From positions 4,995 through 68,994 of the forward strand of contig CAZLMG010000021.1 in NCBI GenBank assembly GCA_964560765.1: a stretch of DNA of 64,000 nt, in the 5' to 3' direction. The DNA is from CAZLMG01 sp964560765. Its GTDB lineage: Bacteria; Bdellovibrionota_B; Oligoflexia; Oligoflexales; CAZLMG01. The translations under genes and the position numbers were made by a program. Below the pieces are notes generated by a model, which had not been told where the DNA came from, did no database searches, and saw only the letters and a program-made list of their open reading frames with translations. Shown here one piece after another: positions 51,039-60,796 of the stretch (positions within the stretch are counted from its first letter, which is position 1; the number at the start of each line of letters is the position of its first letter).

Positions 51039-54000
51039 GGACTCACCACATAGATACGTTCGCCATAAACGGCATTACCAAACTTTACGCACAGGGTCCG
51101 CACGCCAAGAGCACCGCTGAGAGAAACACGGAATGGCTGCAGAATTCCAGACCCCGTTCTTTGAACTGCGGAAAAATCGGCAGCAAGTGAACAGGCCCCG
51201 CTGACTTCGGCGACCTGAATTTGGTGCGGAGCGCCGACAATGTTTTCGCTGCTGAAGGTGTTGTCATCCAAGAAAATGTCGACTTGGCCGGGCCGCATGT
51301 AATGCACTGCGTCTAGCGAAGCGGCTGAGTCCGAACCGCCTTGTGCTGGTAGAGAGCCGTCAGACCCGCGGACAAAGAAAAAACCACCACCTACGCTGGC
51401 ACTATCATCACCGCCGCCATCATCACCCGGGTTATCGCCGCCGCCCCGCTCCTGCCACCAAGTCAGGATCATAGAATCACTGGCCACATTCCCGGCCGAA
51501 TCTGCCGCAGAGAGCTCGATGGTATACATGCCATCGGCAGCTCCGGAGGTGTCAACGACTTGCACAAGGGGGGTTAGGGAATCCATAGGTACAATCTGCA
51601 CGGCTTCAGCGGCAATCCCATCCACTTGCCGCCAACTCACTGTCACGCCGCATTCTGAGAACTGCGGAATGGCCTGCCCCTGCAGGGTAACGGCAGAGTA
51701 AGCCGTTAAATCCCCACCAGCGTTAACTGTCGGAGGCTGAGTCGAGTGCGCGACCTTTGCTTCGCCAACCGCGACATTACCGGCACGATCTGCAGCTCGA
51801 AATTGCAAATCATAGATGCCATCATCGGTAAACTGCAGCGTCGTGGACAGCGAATTCACACCTGTCAAAGATACGCCTGCAGAGTTAATGCTCCATGAAT
51901 AAGATGCGACATCAACTCCACTGCCCGAATCTTCGACCACCGCCGAGCGGATCACAGATGCCGAGCGCGTGCAAAGCAGGCTGGGCATACTTATTGTCGG
52001 CGGAGTTGTATCGCGAATCATGCGCACTTCGTCAGTTGCACGATTGCCCAGTCGATCAACCACCGTCAAACGCACGATAGTCGCCCCTTCTGTGACACCG
52101 GTGATCGTCGTCGACAAGGTTTCCGAGTTCGAAAAGGCCACCCCAACACCGGAAACCAAGTCCCACTGGACCGCAAATGGCCCATACCCGGATGCCGCAT
52201 CGATGGCCCCCGCATGCGTCACGGACTCTCTAAAGTATCGATCATCGCCGGCATCGATATTCAAAGAAGTGCTCGTCACCGTAAAGGTAAAGCGGCCGCG
52301 CGCTGTGTAATTGCTATAGCGGCGATCTTGGACAAACAATTCAAAAACATAGCTACCCAACCGTGGCACGCTACTGCTGGCAGTAACTACGCCATTCTGA
52401 AATGACGAGGAAATGCTTACGTCGCCGCCGTCGACAGGGCCACTGACCATACCCCAAACAAACTGAAAATCACCTGAGCCACCGGTGACCCGGATGTCCG
52501 TCTTGGAAAAGCTTGGATTCTGCTGGGCAATATCACTTCCCATAGTCAGCGCAATGCTTGGGGGCGGCGGCACATAGGTGAAAGTCACCTGATCCTTGGC
52601 GACCAGCGCTTGAGGAATGTTATCATCATTGCGTGCGGTCAGTTCAAACACATAGTCTCCGCCCTTTTCAAGCGGAACCGTAACTGACGTGGTCAACGTG
52701 TTTGCGGAACCAAAGGCAACTTGCGAAGCGCTGACCCCCGAAGGAGCGCTGACCAGCGACCACGTCACACTCGTTGGCTGACCTTCAACGACAGCTCCAT
52801 TCAATAGCCATTCCCGCTCTTCGCCTGACATGTTTTGCCCCGCATCGACCACCAGAGTTGGCTCGGGGCCGACACCTCCTAACAGACGAACAAATGGCAT
52901 CCGTGCGCTTTGCCAAGGTACCAATTCCGGTGGCTTATTCGCAGCATCGGTCTCGCGCAGTTTTCCTGCGCCGTTATTTTCACTCATGGGAAGCAGGCTA
53001 AAGTAAGCATCACCCTGACGATCGACAATGTCAAAACTAACATAACCCACGCGAAAATAAGCATCAACGGGGGTACCTGCCCGGGCTACAAAGTAGAACG
53101 TATCGGTTCCGATATTCTGAATTATGCCCTGATTCGTGGCGCCAGAGCTATCCGCATACGAACAGAAGAAGGAATACAAGCAGAAGCTACGGTATAGCTC
53201 CGACACAATCACCGTCGAGTTCGCCACCGTGTCCACCGCAGGCCGCACGCGTCGCATGTCGTAGGCTAGATTCAACGCGCCGCCGTAAAATCGAGCGCCC
53301 GCAGCTGCAGTCGATGCTTTACCCCAAATTTCGACGTAAACCCGGTCGGTCTGCGACATTTGGTCGATATCGGATGCAGGTAGGTCTGACTGGACATCAT
53401 ATGCAATGCCGCGCTGCAATCGATTCTCACTGACCGCAGTTAGTAACAAATCAACTCGATCGTGCTCCGTCGGCCGTGTCAGTGTATAGCTGCGAATGGT
53501 TGGCTCGGTCTGAACGGTGCCGTCGGCACGCTTACCACGAAAGCATATAGTCTTCATTCCATCTTGTGATTCAGCGAAGCTTGCAAATGCCGGACGCGAA
53601 CTCTCACGCCAATCGCTATATCCAGTCAAGTCGGAGCAGCCGACACCGTCCCCATCAACTATCTTTAAGGAGTAAGAAACAAAATCCCCAGGATTTGCCG
53701 GCGTCAAAATTAGCGATTGCTGATTGGTAACCGCCTCAGGAACGCCGTTAAAGCAAATGGCTGCATTGGAACAGCCTACTTCTGTTGTTGACTCACCGAA
53801 TTGGGCACCTTCATCGTCAGTCAGCTTCAAGTAACTCTGAAGTCGGGAATTATAATAATTGACTCCATCGCACTGTAGGGTCCATTGGGCCCGCACTTGA
53901 CTGACTTGGTTGTTGCTGCTCTGACGCAAACCTAAAAGTCGAACGATGGTTTGCGCAGTTACACCCGCCTCCAATGCTTTAAGGTTCAATTCGGCGATCA

Positions 54001-55423
54001 CGGTATCTGCGTTCGGTTGTGTCAGAGCGCTAAGAGCGACACCCTCTCCTAGACTGACGTACTCGCCAACCAGTTGCGGGTATGCCTTAAAGTCTGGAAA
54101 AATGGTGCCAGGACCGTCCCACTGGACGCGAATGGAGCACTCGCTGTACCGAACGGGACTCACCATGGCTAGGCCAAGCCCATACGGTACCCCGGCCTCG
54201 ATGGTGCGCCGATTGAGTTTCTGCAGAGTTGTAATGGATGCCGCCGCTGGAATCGGTTGCGTGGTTGTCACCAGATAGCTGCGAACTGCATCCGACTCCA
54301 GGGATGGAGCCATGGCTACGTAGCGAAGCGACGTCGATTCTCTGAGGCGCAGAACAAGTAGGTCCTGGCCTTGGCCAATATCCAGCAGAATCCCTAACTT
54401 CATCGCATTCGATCGCGGCATCGCCAATCCGACTCCACCGTGCACAAGTCCATCGCTGCCGGCGGCAATGAGGCGCGCTTTCCAAGGGCTTTCCAGGATG
54501 GATGTCAGCCCCCGTACCGCGAGCTGGCCCGCCTTCTCCGAAAAGTCGGCCTTCAGCGAGCCATTCTCACCAAAGGTTTGCCATTGCGCCAAAAGATTGC
54601 GAACCTCACTGCCGCTGCATATGGCCCGGTCAATACTGTTGCCTGCGACTGGTGCCACGCAATGCATCAGGTATTCGACGCCGACGCTTCCCGTCTCCAC
54701 CTCGACTAAATCGGCGCGACTGAACGTAAACTCAGGTAGCGGCTCCCGACCAATCGCTCGTGCGCCCTGACTAAAATCGATGGCAAGCGTATTGCGAAAT
54801 GGTCTGCCAGGGACTCGATCCGCAAACCTGATGTCGACATACTCCATATCGGCAGTTCCACTTGCATCGGGCTGGCGCAAAATCACGACGTTAATCTCGC
54901 TGCCGCCAGCCAATGCCGCCGAAGCTTCACCATCCACAACCAGCGTCGCTAGCTGCAGGGCGGCGTGATCAACCGCACGGCGCGAAACATCTTGCACGTA
55001 GGTCACAACTGAGTCATTCCACGGGCGATGCAGCGCTGTCACTTCCAGCGAGCAGGCTTTTGATTTCGGCAGTATGATGTCATTTGTTCGCTGATATTCG
55101 CGGTAAAAATCGCCGTTACAGTAGGCTCGCACGGAAACCTGTGCGACCTCTTTACGGAAATCACCGCCGATGTTTCGCACCCTAAGCAAAACGAGACGCT
55201 CGTCGACCGCAGTCGAAGACCGGCCGCTCAAGATGGCGATTGCTTTTGTTGATATGGAGTCGCCGCCGTTGTCTTTCTCACCGCACCCAAAAATAGCGGC
55301 AATCAATAGCAACCAAGCGCCATTGAATTTCGCATTGATTTTCTTGGGAGCTAGACTGCGTGCAGCCTGGCCGTAAATCGCTCGATCCATGTGCGTGCCG
55401 CCAGAGAAACGTGTTTGCCACAT
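51035..55423 (-). CDS. Giant lipoprotein B with tandem PKD/Ig-like repeats
   Basis: 1462 aa from ATG 55423; an ATG at 55390 (1451 aa) is equally possible and both have weak ribosome sites. A signal segment (WLLLIAAIFGC) ends in a lipobox cysteine. Residues up to about 850 align in order with giant lipoprotein A (GLGLAM, VRAQWTLQCD, ICFNGVPE, YGGALNLAYDM, GIIQNIGTDTFYF). About five PKD-like repeats follow, beginning near 854 (LVVDAGQN), 955, 1053 (LNIDAGDD), 1143 and 1230 (TVNAGGD). A Gly/Asp-rich linker near 1320 leads to a C-terminal 120-residue domain. It lacks the GLUG-like part of A. A surface-exposed binding role is inferred. Confidence 0.8.
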   Translation of the reverse strand: MWQTRFSGGTHMDRAIYGQAARSLAPKKINAKFNGAWLLLIAAIFGCGEKDNGGDSISTKAIAILSGRSSTAVDERLVLLRVRNIGGDFRKEVAQVSVRAYCNGDFYREYQRTNDIILPKSKACSLEVTALHRPWNDSVVTYVQDVSRRAVDHAALQLATLVVDGEASAALAGGSEINVVILRQPDASGTADMEYVDIRFADRVPGRPFRNTLAIDFSQGARAIGREPLPEFTFSRADLVEVETGSVGVEYLMHCVAPVAGNSIDRAICSGSEVRNLLAQWQTFGENGSLKADFSEKAGQLAVRGLTSILESPWKARLIAAGSDGLVHGGVGLAMPRSNAMKLGILLDIGQGQDLLVLRLRESTSLRYVAMAPSLESDAVRSYLVTTTQPIPAAASITTLQKLNRRTIEAGVPYGLGLAMVSPVRYSECSIRVQWDGPGTIFPDFKAYPQLVGEYVSLGEGVALSALTQPNADTVIAELNLKALEAGVTAQTIVRLLGLRQSSNNQVSQVRAQWTLQCDGVNYYNSRLQSYLKLTDDEGAQFGESTTEVGCSNAAICFNGVPEAVTNQQSLILTPANPGDFVSYSLKIVDGDGVGCSDLTGYSDWRESSRPAFASFAESQDGMKTICFRGKRADGTVQTEPTIRSYTLTRPTEHDRVDLLLTAVSENRLQRGIAYDVQSDLPASDIDQMSQTDRVYVEIWGKASTAAAGARFYGGALNLAYDMRRVRPAVDTVANSTVIVSELYRSFCLYSFFCSYADSSGATNQGIIQNIGTDTFYFVARAGTPVDAYFRVGYVSFDIVDRQGDAYFSLLPMSENNGAGKLRETDAANKPPELVPWQSARMPFVRLLGGVGPEPTLVVDAGQNMSGEEREWLLNGAVVEGQPTSVTWSLVSAPSGVSASQVAFGSANTLTTSVTVPLEKGGDYVFELTARNDDNIPQALVAKDQVTFTYVPPPPSIALTMGSDIAQQNPSFSKTDIRVTGGSGDFQFVWGMVSGPVDGGDVSISSSFQNGVVTASSSVPRLGSYVFELFVQDRRYSNYTARGRFTFTVTSTSLNIDAGDDRYFRESVTHAGAIDAASGYGPFAVQWDLVSGVGVAFSNSETLSTTITGVTEGATIVRLTVVDRLGNRATDEVRMIRDTTPPTISMPSLLCTRSASVIRSAVVEDSGSGVDVASYSWSINSAGVSLTGVNSLSTTLQFTDDGIYDLQFRAADRAGNVAVGEAKVAHSTQPPTVNAGGDLTAYSAVTLQGQAIPQFSECGVTVSWRQVDGIAAEAVQIVPMDSLTPLVQVVDTSGAADGMYTIELSAADSAGNVASDSMILTWWQERGGGDNPGDDGGGDDSASVGGGFFFVRGSDGSLPAQGGSDSAASLDAVHYMRPGQVDIFLDDNTFSSENIVGAPHQIQVAEVSGACSLAADFSAVQRTGSGILQPFRVSLSGALGVRTLCVKFGNAVYGERIYVVSP

Positions 55424-55491
55424 AAGCCTACGTCTCTATATCGGCGATGCGCGGAAACCATTTAGTTTTATTCGCCTTGCACGAAAGGGAC

Positions 55492-55791
55492 TTAAGGGGT
55501 CAAAGGACCGCCTATCATTTGCTGAACTTTCGCTTCCCGATCCATCGCAACATCATTGGAAATTCCTGGCAAATAGTCATTCATCGCCAAGTAGACGAGT
55601 CCAAGCAAGAGCATCGCTACCAACAGTACCTTTTCCCGCTTCTTTTCCGACGACCCAGCAGCTGCGGCAGCAGCCAAACTTTCTCGTCGCAAGATTCGAG
55701 CCATGGGCGCGAAAAATAGTCGCGGCCGGGAAAATGCCACCGCCCCACGCAGGCGTCTAAGATCGGCTCCCGAAAAGCTAACGGCGCTCAT
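55492..55791 (-). CDS. Small single-TM protein upstream of locus B
   Basis: 99 aa. A basic N-terminal region (LRRLRGAVAFSRPR, then ARILRRE), an Ala-rich stretch, one membrane helix (VLLVAMLLLGLVYLAM) and a short C-terminal tail. The orientation rule puts the basic part in the cytoplasm. It could be an inner-membrane anchor for the locus B products; it lies 68 bases before the giant gene on the same strand. GGGGGAG is close to the ATG. No family recognised. Confidence 0.5.
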   Translation of the reverse strand: MSAVSFSGADLRRLRGAVAFSRPRLFFAPMARILRRESLAAAAAAGSSEKKREKVLLVAMLLLGLVYLAMNDYLPGISNDVAMDREAKVQQMIGGPLTP

Positions 55792-55928
55792 GGCTCCCCC
55801 AAAAACACGTGCGTGACCCTAGTTGTCATCTCCATAACCTAGGGGGTCTCATCGGCTTTTTGCTGCTGATTCTTGAGTTTTACCAAGCGCGCCAGATTGA
55901 CAGCCCAGAACTGAACTTTTATGCAATA

Positions 55929-55946
55929 TTTTTAACTAGTTAAAAA
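55929..55946. promoter_or_regulatory. 18-bp perfect AT-rich palindrome between divergent genes
   Basis: TTTTTA, ACTAGT, TAAAAA, fully self-complementary, in the intergenic space between the locus B series and the transporter gene. It may be an operator or only part of an AT-rich promoter. On either strand an 18-bp palindrome with no loop is a better protein site than a terminator. Confidence 0.35.
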
Positions 55947-56062
55947 ATCAGCCTCACTTGCTAGGGAATAGAATTTAGTGGACCGAATCTAAGGCGGAAT
56001 ACCATTGACCCTTGTATCCCCTGCCTGATAGCTGTCAGCCCCTCTGCACAATGGGAGCCACC

Positions 56063-57331
56063 GTGGCACGCCTCGACCGTAATCAATGGGCCGTCATCCT
56101 CATCAGTACGTCGGCAACTTTGTTGCTATTCGGCTATGAATTTGTCCGTAACACCACGGACACATACTTCAAAGCCGCTTACGGCCCCGAAGCGCTCCCC
56201 ATAGTCATGACCCTCATCATTCCGTTTCTGCTGGTGGTCGTCCATGCGTATGGCGTCTGCTTGACGCGCTGGGGGGCTCGCCGCACATTGTGGTGGAGCA
56301 ACTTAGCATCAGCTGCGGCTCTTCTGGCTTTGTATGGATTGGAGTTAACCGGATGGCGCCCGGCCGCCGCACTTCTCTATATTATGCGTCAATGCTATGT
56401 CGTCATCATCGTCGAGCAGTATTGGTCGTTTCTCAATAGCACACTTGCTCATAGAGATGCCGTTCGCTACTACGGCCCCATCCTCGCCCTTTCCACCATC
56501 GGCCCGATCTGCGGCGACTGGATTGTTTGGCAGTCTGCTGAAAGCATAGGCTATAAGAATCTGCTGCTCATTGGCACATTGGCAATTCTGCCTGCTATGC
56601 TCTTCGGTGATCGAGCCTTCGCCCTATGCGGCGAGCCAGAAGCTCCAAAGCCAAGTCCTTTGCAGAAACAGGCCTCGCCAAAGGGTCATAACCGTTTCGC
56701 TGAATCGGGTCTTTCCTTGCTTTGGAATGAACGCCTTCTCGGTTGCATTGCCATTATTGTCGCGCTGACCCAAGCACTTTCAACCTTCACAACTCTCAAT
56801 TTTCAAACCATTCTCTACTACCAGTTACCTGACCTCAATGAGCAAACCTCATATAGTGGCGGTGTCAATCTTGCCGTCAATGCTCTGGCGTTTGCCTTGC
56901 AAATTTTGGTGGTACCCATCGTGCTAGGCCGTGTGCCACTAACTTTCTTACACCTCCTGATGCCTGTCGTTCATTTGAGTTTGGGCATCGCTTCCTTCCT
57001 GAACCCCTCTTTGAGCATTGCTGCCAGCGCTTACTGTGCGTTTAAGGCCTTCGACTATTCTCTGTTTCGCGCTGCAAAAGAAGTCCTCTATATACCCGTG
57101 ACATTCGATGGGCGCTATCGGGCCAAGCAAGTCATCGACTCGTTTGGCTATCGACTGAGCAAGGGAATGACTTCACTCGGTATCACAGCGATCACGCAAG
57201 TTGCCAACATTAGCCTCAGTGCTTGGTATCCAGCTTGCGCCGCAGTCGCCGCTGGACTGTGGGCGAGCGTCGTGGTTCCCATGACGCGTCGATACGACCA
57301 ACTGCGAAAGATGTCTCGGTCGAAACATTAG
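56063..57331 (+). CDS. NTT-like (nucleotide transporter superfamily) membrane protein
   Basis: 422 aa with about eleven to twelve membrane helices. The segment FKAFDYSLFRAAKEVLYIP followed by YRAKQVIDSFGYRLSKG matches the signature region of the ATP/ADP translocase (TLC/NTT) family and its relatives (SLFRPTKEMLY, then KxKxxIDxxxxR). NTT proteins exchange nucleotides in intracellular bacteria and plastids; divergent ones occur in free-living bacteria with unknown substrate. GTG 56063 has GGGAG 5 bases upstream; ATG 56051 and TTG 56012 are alternatives. Divergent from locus B. Confidence 0.6.
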   Translation: MARLDRNQWAVILISTSATLLLFGYEFVRNTTDTYFKAAYGPEALPIVMTLIIPFLLVVVHAYGVCLTRWGARRTLWWSNLASAAALLALYGLELTGWRPAAALLYIMRQCYVVIIVEQYWSFLNSTLAHRDAVRYYGPILALSTIGPICGDWIVWQSAESIGYKNLLLIGTLAILPAMLFGDRAFALCGEPEAPKPSPLQKQASPKGHNRFAESGLSLLWNERLLGCIAIIVALTQALSTFTTLNFQTILYYQLPDLNEQTSYSGGVNLAVNALAFALQILVVPIVLGRVPLTFLHLLMPVVHLSLGIASFLNPSLSIAASAYCAFKAFDYSLFRAAKEVLYIPVTFDGRYRAKQVIDSFGYRLSKGMTSLGITAITQVANISLSAWYPACAAVAAGLWASVVVPMTRRYDQLRKMSRSKH

Positions 57332-57412
57332 TCGGCAGATTTGCCATCTCCGCGCGCATCCGATTGTGCTATCTTGAACGCTGAATCTTAAAATTCACCA
57401 GAGGTTTTATTC

Positions 57413-58735
57413 ATGGGTCGGCCACTTCCCGAAATCGATATTCAATTCCAGATTCGCACCACGCATCGGCCTGGATTTCTCGGCTCGCTCTTTGTTGAAA
57501 TCGGTAAGCTCGGCGGGCTCATCGGAGACATCCGCACTGAATACATCGGCAAAGCGCATGCGATTCGCAATATTACAATTTCTGTTTTTGATGAGGGGCA
57601 CCGCGCTGCCATCACTCATGCCATTAACAACCACAAAGGCGCCGCCGTTCTCGCCAGTCGCGACGTTGTTTTTGAACGCCATCAGGGCGGCAAGATCCGC
57701 AGTCAGCGCCGGCATCAGATCGAAAGCGTCAGTGATTTACGCTGTTTCTACACGCCAGGGGTCGCCCGCGTTTGCACGGCCATTCAACTGGATCCAGAAA
57801 AAGCGAGGACGTTGACCAATATCGGCAATAGCGTCGCCATCATCACCAATGGTACCCGCGTCTTAGGCTTAGGCGATATTGGACCGACAGCTTCTATGCC
57901 CGTGATGGAGGGCAAAGCCATGATCTATGATCAATTCGTCGGCATTTCGGCGACACCCATACTTCTCGACACCAAGGACCCGCAAAAATTCATTGAAACG
58001 GTCGTGACGTTGGCGCCAACATTCGCCGGCATTCACCTCGAAGACATTCGGGTGCCTGACTGCTTCTTGATTGAAACGGAGTTGCAACGTCGGCTAAAAA
58101 AGCCTGTGATGCACGACGATCAGCATGGGACAGCCACAGTGGCTTTGGCTGCCGTCTTGGCAGCGTTAAAAGGCTCGCAGCCAAAGGCACGGCATGAGCT
58201 TACCATCACCCAAGTTGGACTGGGGGCTGCCGGATTTGGAATTGCCAGACTTCTGCATGTGTGGGGTGCTCGCGTGATCGGCGTGGATCCTGATCCCTTA
58301 GCGCGTGCCCGTCTGGAGTCCCTGGGCGCACGCACGGCGCCTCTCGCCGAGGCCATCGCGGCATCGAATGTCGTCGTATCAACCACGGGCGTTGTTGGCT
58401 TGATTAAGCCAGAGATGATTCGTGCCGGGCAGGTGATCCTGGCCCTATCCAATCCTGTCCCAGAAATTACCGTGGATGATGCTTTAGAGGCTGGGGCCGC
58501 ATTTGCTGCCGATGGGAAAAGCGTCAACAATGCACTGGCCTATCCAGGACTATTTCGCGCCGCGTTGGACTTACAATGCTCTGCCATTACCGACGCCATG
58601 AAGATCGCCGCTGCGGAAACGATTGCCTCGTTTACCCCAGAGGATGAATTACTGCCCAGCATCTTTCAGCCTGGACTGCACGAAAAGGTTACTGCTGCTG
58701 CCAGCCGTGCTGCACTTAGCTCGACAGAAGCTTAA
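57413..58735 (+). CDS. NAD(P)-dependent malic enzyme with N-terminal ACT-like domain
   Basis: 440 aa. The first 85 residues look like an ACT domain (IDIQFQIRTTHRPGFLGSLF and HAIRNITISV). The malic enzyme follows: FYTPGVARVC, GLGDIGPTASMPVMEGKA, the metal-binding HLEDIRVPDCF and MHDDQHGTATV, and the dinucleotide-binding VGLGAAGFGIARLL. It decarboxylates malate to pyruvate, yielding NAD(P)H. The cofactor cannot be settled by eye. The ACT-like domain suggests control by a small ligand such as an amino acid. AGAGG precedes the ATG. The last four bases overlap the convergent lipoprotein gene. Confidence 0.9.
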   Translation: MGRPLPEIDIQFQIRTTHRPGFLGSLFVEIGKLGGLIGDIRTEYIGKAHAIRNITISVFDEGHRAAITHAINNHKGAAVLASRDVVFERHQGGKIRSQRRHQIESVSDLRCFYTPGVARVCTAIQLDPEKARTLTNIGNSVAIITNGTRVLGLGDIGPTASMPVMEGKAMIYDQFVGISATPILLDTKDPQKFIETVVTLAPTFAGIHLEDIRVPDCFLIETELQRRLKKPVMHDDQHGTATVALAAVLAALKGSQPKARHELTITQVGLGAAGFGIARLLHVWGARVIGVDPDPLARARLESLGARTAPLAEAIAASNVVVSTTGVVGLIKPEMIRAGQVILALSNPVPEITVDDALEAGAAFAADGKSVNNALAYPGLFRAALDLQCSAITDAMKIAAAETIASFTPEDELLPSIFQPGLHEKVTAAASRAALSSTEA

Positions 58736-59355
58736 GGAGTCGGCAGCAGCTTCGCCGTGGGTTCATCGGTTTGGCGAAGATTTGGCAAACCATCTCCAAG
58801 GTATGGAGCCATCTCTTTGATGCGGCTCCAGGCAACCCTGCCGGAAAAATGTACGGACTCCTGCTGGCATTCGGGCCGTGCACCGTCCAGACACGCCGGC
58901 GCCATCAGCCGAACTTCGACGAGTGCCGCCGAGTCACACTCCATTGCTGTTAGAGGCAGATCGAACTCAGCGGTCGCTGGCGCCCAAGGTGCATGCCCAA
59001 TAGGCTCCAGACTTGACGAGCGGATCACTTTTCCATCGGCGCAAGCTTGCGAAACATCAATCTCCACAGCCTGGACCATCGGCGAAGTCTGTCGCGATCG
59101 CCCTTGATCATCTACCAGAACGCGCACGCGCCGACAGTCAGCACAGTCAGCGACGGGTTCATAGCGCCAAAAAAGTGTAACGATGTGCGCGAACGAACCG
59201 GAACGCCCCACCTCACCAAGCCCTAAGAATGGCGCATCCACGTCGCTAGTCACGGCAGCCGCCGGCACATCCAATGAATCTATGACTGTGGCCGATGGGG
59301 TTGACTGGCAACTCAAAACGGACCACAGCAATGTCACTCCGAAGATTGACCGCAC
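58732..59355 (-). CDS. Putative lipoprotein, unknown function
   Basis: 207 aa. Signal peptide with the lipobox SVLSC, then a mature beta-rich region with cysteine pairs (CADC, then CADG, MECD, APCLDGARPEC). The phrase TLFWRYEPVADCADCRRVRVLVDDQG suggests an Ig-like fold with disulfides. The GTG at 59355 is preferred since AAGGTGG lies 6 bases upstream; TTG at 59373 has no site. Convergent with the malic enzyme gene. No family recognised. Confidence 0.6.
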   Translation of the reverse strand: MRSIFGVTLLWSVLSCQSTPSATVIDSLDVPAAAVTSDVDAPFLGLGEVGRSGSFAHIVTLFWRYEPVADCADCRRVRVLVDDQGRSRQTSPMVQAVEIDVSQACADGKVIRSSSLEPIGHAPWAPATAEFDLPLTAMECDSAALVEVRLMAPACLDGARPECQQESVHFSGRVAWSRIKEMAPYLGDGLPNLRQTDEPTAKLLPTP

Positions 59356-59538
59356 GCTTCCCACCTTTCGCAAAAGTTCTGGAGAGATCGGATGCTCCTA
59401 TGGCACTGACATCCCCACAATCTATTCTAATCGTTACCACCTGATAACGCATCAACCGCCACACCCGATTGGTTCTATACCTCAGTATCAACTACCTTCT
59501 TGGGCGCTATTTGCGTCTGCGCCAATGAAAAATAAATC

Positions 59539-60786
59539 ATGTCTATTGCGAATTATGCCGAACTGATCCGGGAATTCGCACTGGGAGTGCACAGGAATAT
59601 GGAACTATCGCCACCACCATGGGTTTGCCTCTTTGTCGATATGAGCGGATCATTTCTGGCCGGCCAGTGGCGTCAAAGCACTGACCGCAGCCGGCTCGGA
59701 ATGGAGTTGAAGTTCGCCTACGACGCCGATGAGGCCCTCGAGATGATTAGCTCATTGCCGGTGGCAGTTCTGATTGTGGCCACGTCGGCAAAGGGAAAAG
59801 ACATCGGCCCGGTGTTAAGAGGGTACCAAGATATGGTTGGGTGCTTCGCGGACTTCCAGGCGATCGTCGCAGACGACCCCTCACCAACTGCTCTCGCTAA
59901 CTATTATGAGTTTGGCATCGACCAAATCATTCCAACCCGTACCTGGCAAGAAGACCTCAAACGGTTGATCCATGACTCAACTGTGACTTTGGCGGACATG
60001 GAATGCTTAGAAACGAAGGCGCTGACGATCACCAGTCAACTCAAACACTCGCGGCAAATTGATGGCGATCAAGCGGAATCACACCTCGGGCGCGAAGACT
60101 TCGATCATCGTTCCGCCTTCAGCCGCGGACGCATACGGGAACGCGCCGGCGACTACGATGGCGCCAGTGTTTCATTCGCTCGCGCTCGGCAATTGAACCG
60201 TCGCTTCATTCCCGCAAGCAGCAAACTTGCCGAAACTTTCTTGGTGCTTGGCAAACATGTGGAAGCGATCGAAATTTATGAAGAGCTGGAGCGCAAAAAC
60301 CCAAACAACGCTGATCGCAAAGCGATGCTTGCGACAGCCTATGTTGCGCAGGGCAATGTTGATCGCGCCAAAGAACTGCTGCGCGATGCGGAAACTCTTG
60401 CGCCCGACAACGCCCGACTGCTGGAAGCTCGCAGTGTCCTTGCCATGCGGCAGGGAGACTACAAAGGAGCCGTGACCATCCTCTCGACCCTCAAGAATCT
60501 GGGGACCTACATGGCTCAATGTCTCAATAACGCCGGCGTCCACTTAGCTCGAGAGAATAACATACCGGATGCCCTTCGGCTTTATGAGTTGGCGCATGAC
60601 ATCGTCGAGCCCCACTTGCGTCATAAGATAGACATGAATGCAGCGCTAGCATGCTACAAAGCAGGGTTGCATCAGCGCGCATTGCAGTTTCTGGAACGCT
60701 GCGAGAGCGAGCACGGCGGCTCATTTGATAAGCTGGAACGCGTTCGTAAAAACGTCATGAAAGCACTGCGCGACAACGCCGCCTAA
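59539..60786 (+). CDS. Receiver-like/TPR protein, paralogue 3
   Basis: 415 aa. The first 145 residues are the most degenerate of the three receiver-like domains: VCLFVDMSGSF, LIVATSAKGKD and QAIVADDPSP keep the strand pattern, but neither a phosphoacceptor Asp nor the K-P lysine is present. About six TPRs follow (HVEAIEIYEELERKNPNN, NVDRAKELLRDAETLAPD), then LNNAGVHLARENNIPDALRLYELA, matching the FNN region of the other two. The ATG has no strong ribosome site. It is convergent with the PAP2 gene (10 bases apart). Confidence 0.75.
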   Translation: MSIANYAELIREFALGVHRNMELSPPPWVCLFVDMSGSFLAGQWRQSTDRSRLGMELKFAYDADEALEMISSLPVAVLIVATSAKGKDIGPVLRGYQDMVGCFADFQAIVADDPSPTALANYYEFGIDQIIPTRTWQEDLKRLIHDSTVTLADMECLETKALTITSQLKHSRQIDGDQAESHLGREDFDHRSAFSRGRIRERAGDYDGASVSFARARQLNRRFIPASSKLAETFLVLGKHVEAIEIYEELERKNPNNADRKAMLATAYVAQGNVDRAKELLRDAETLAPDNARLLEARSVLAMRQGDYKGAVTILSTLKNLGTYMAQCLNNAGVHLARENNIPDALRLYELAHDIVEPHLRHKIDMNAALACYKAGLHQRALQFLERCESEHGGSFDKLERVRKNVMKALRDNAA

Positions 60787-60796
60787 AGAGTGGCGG

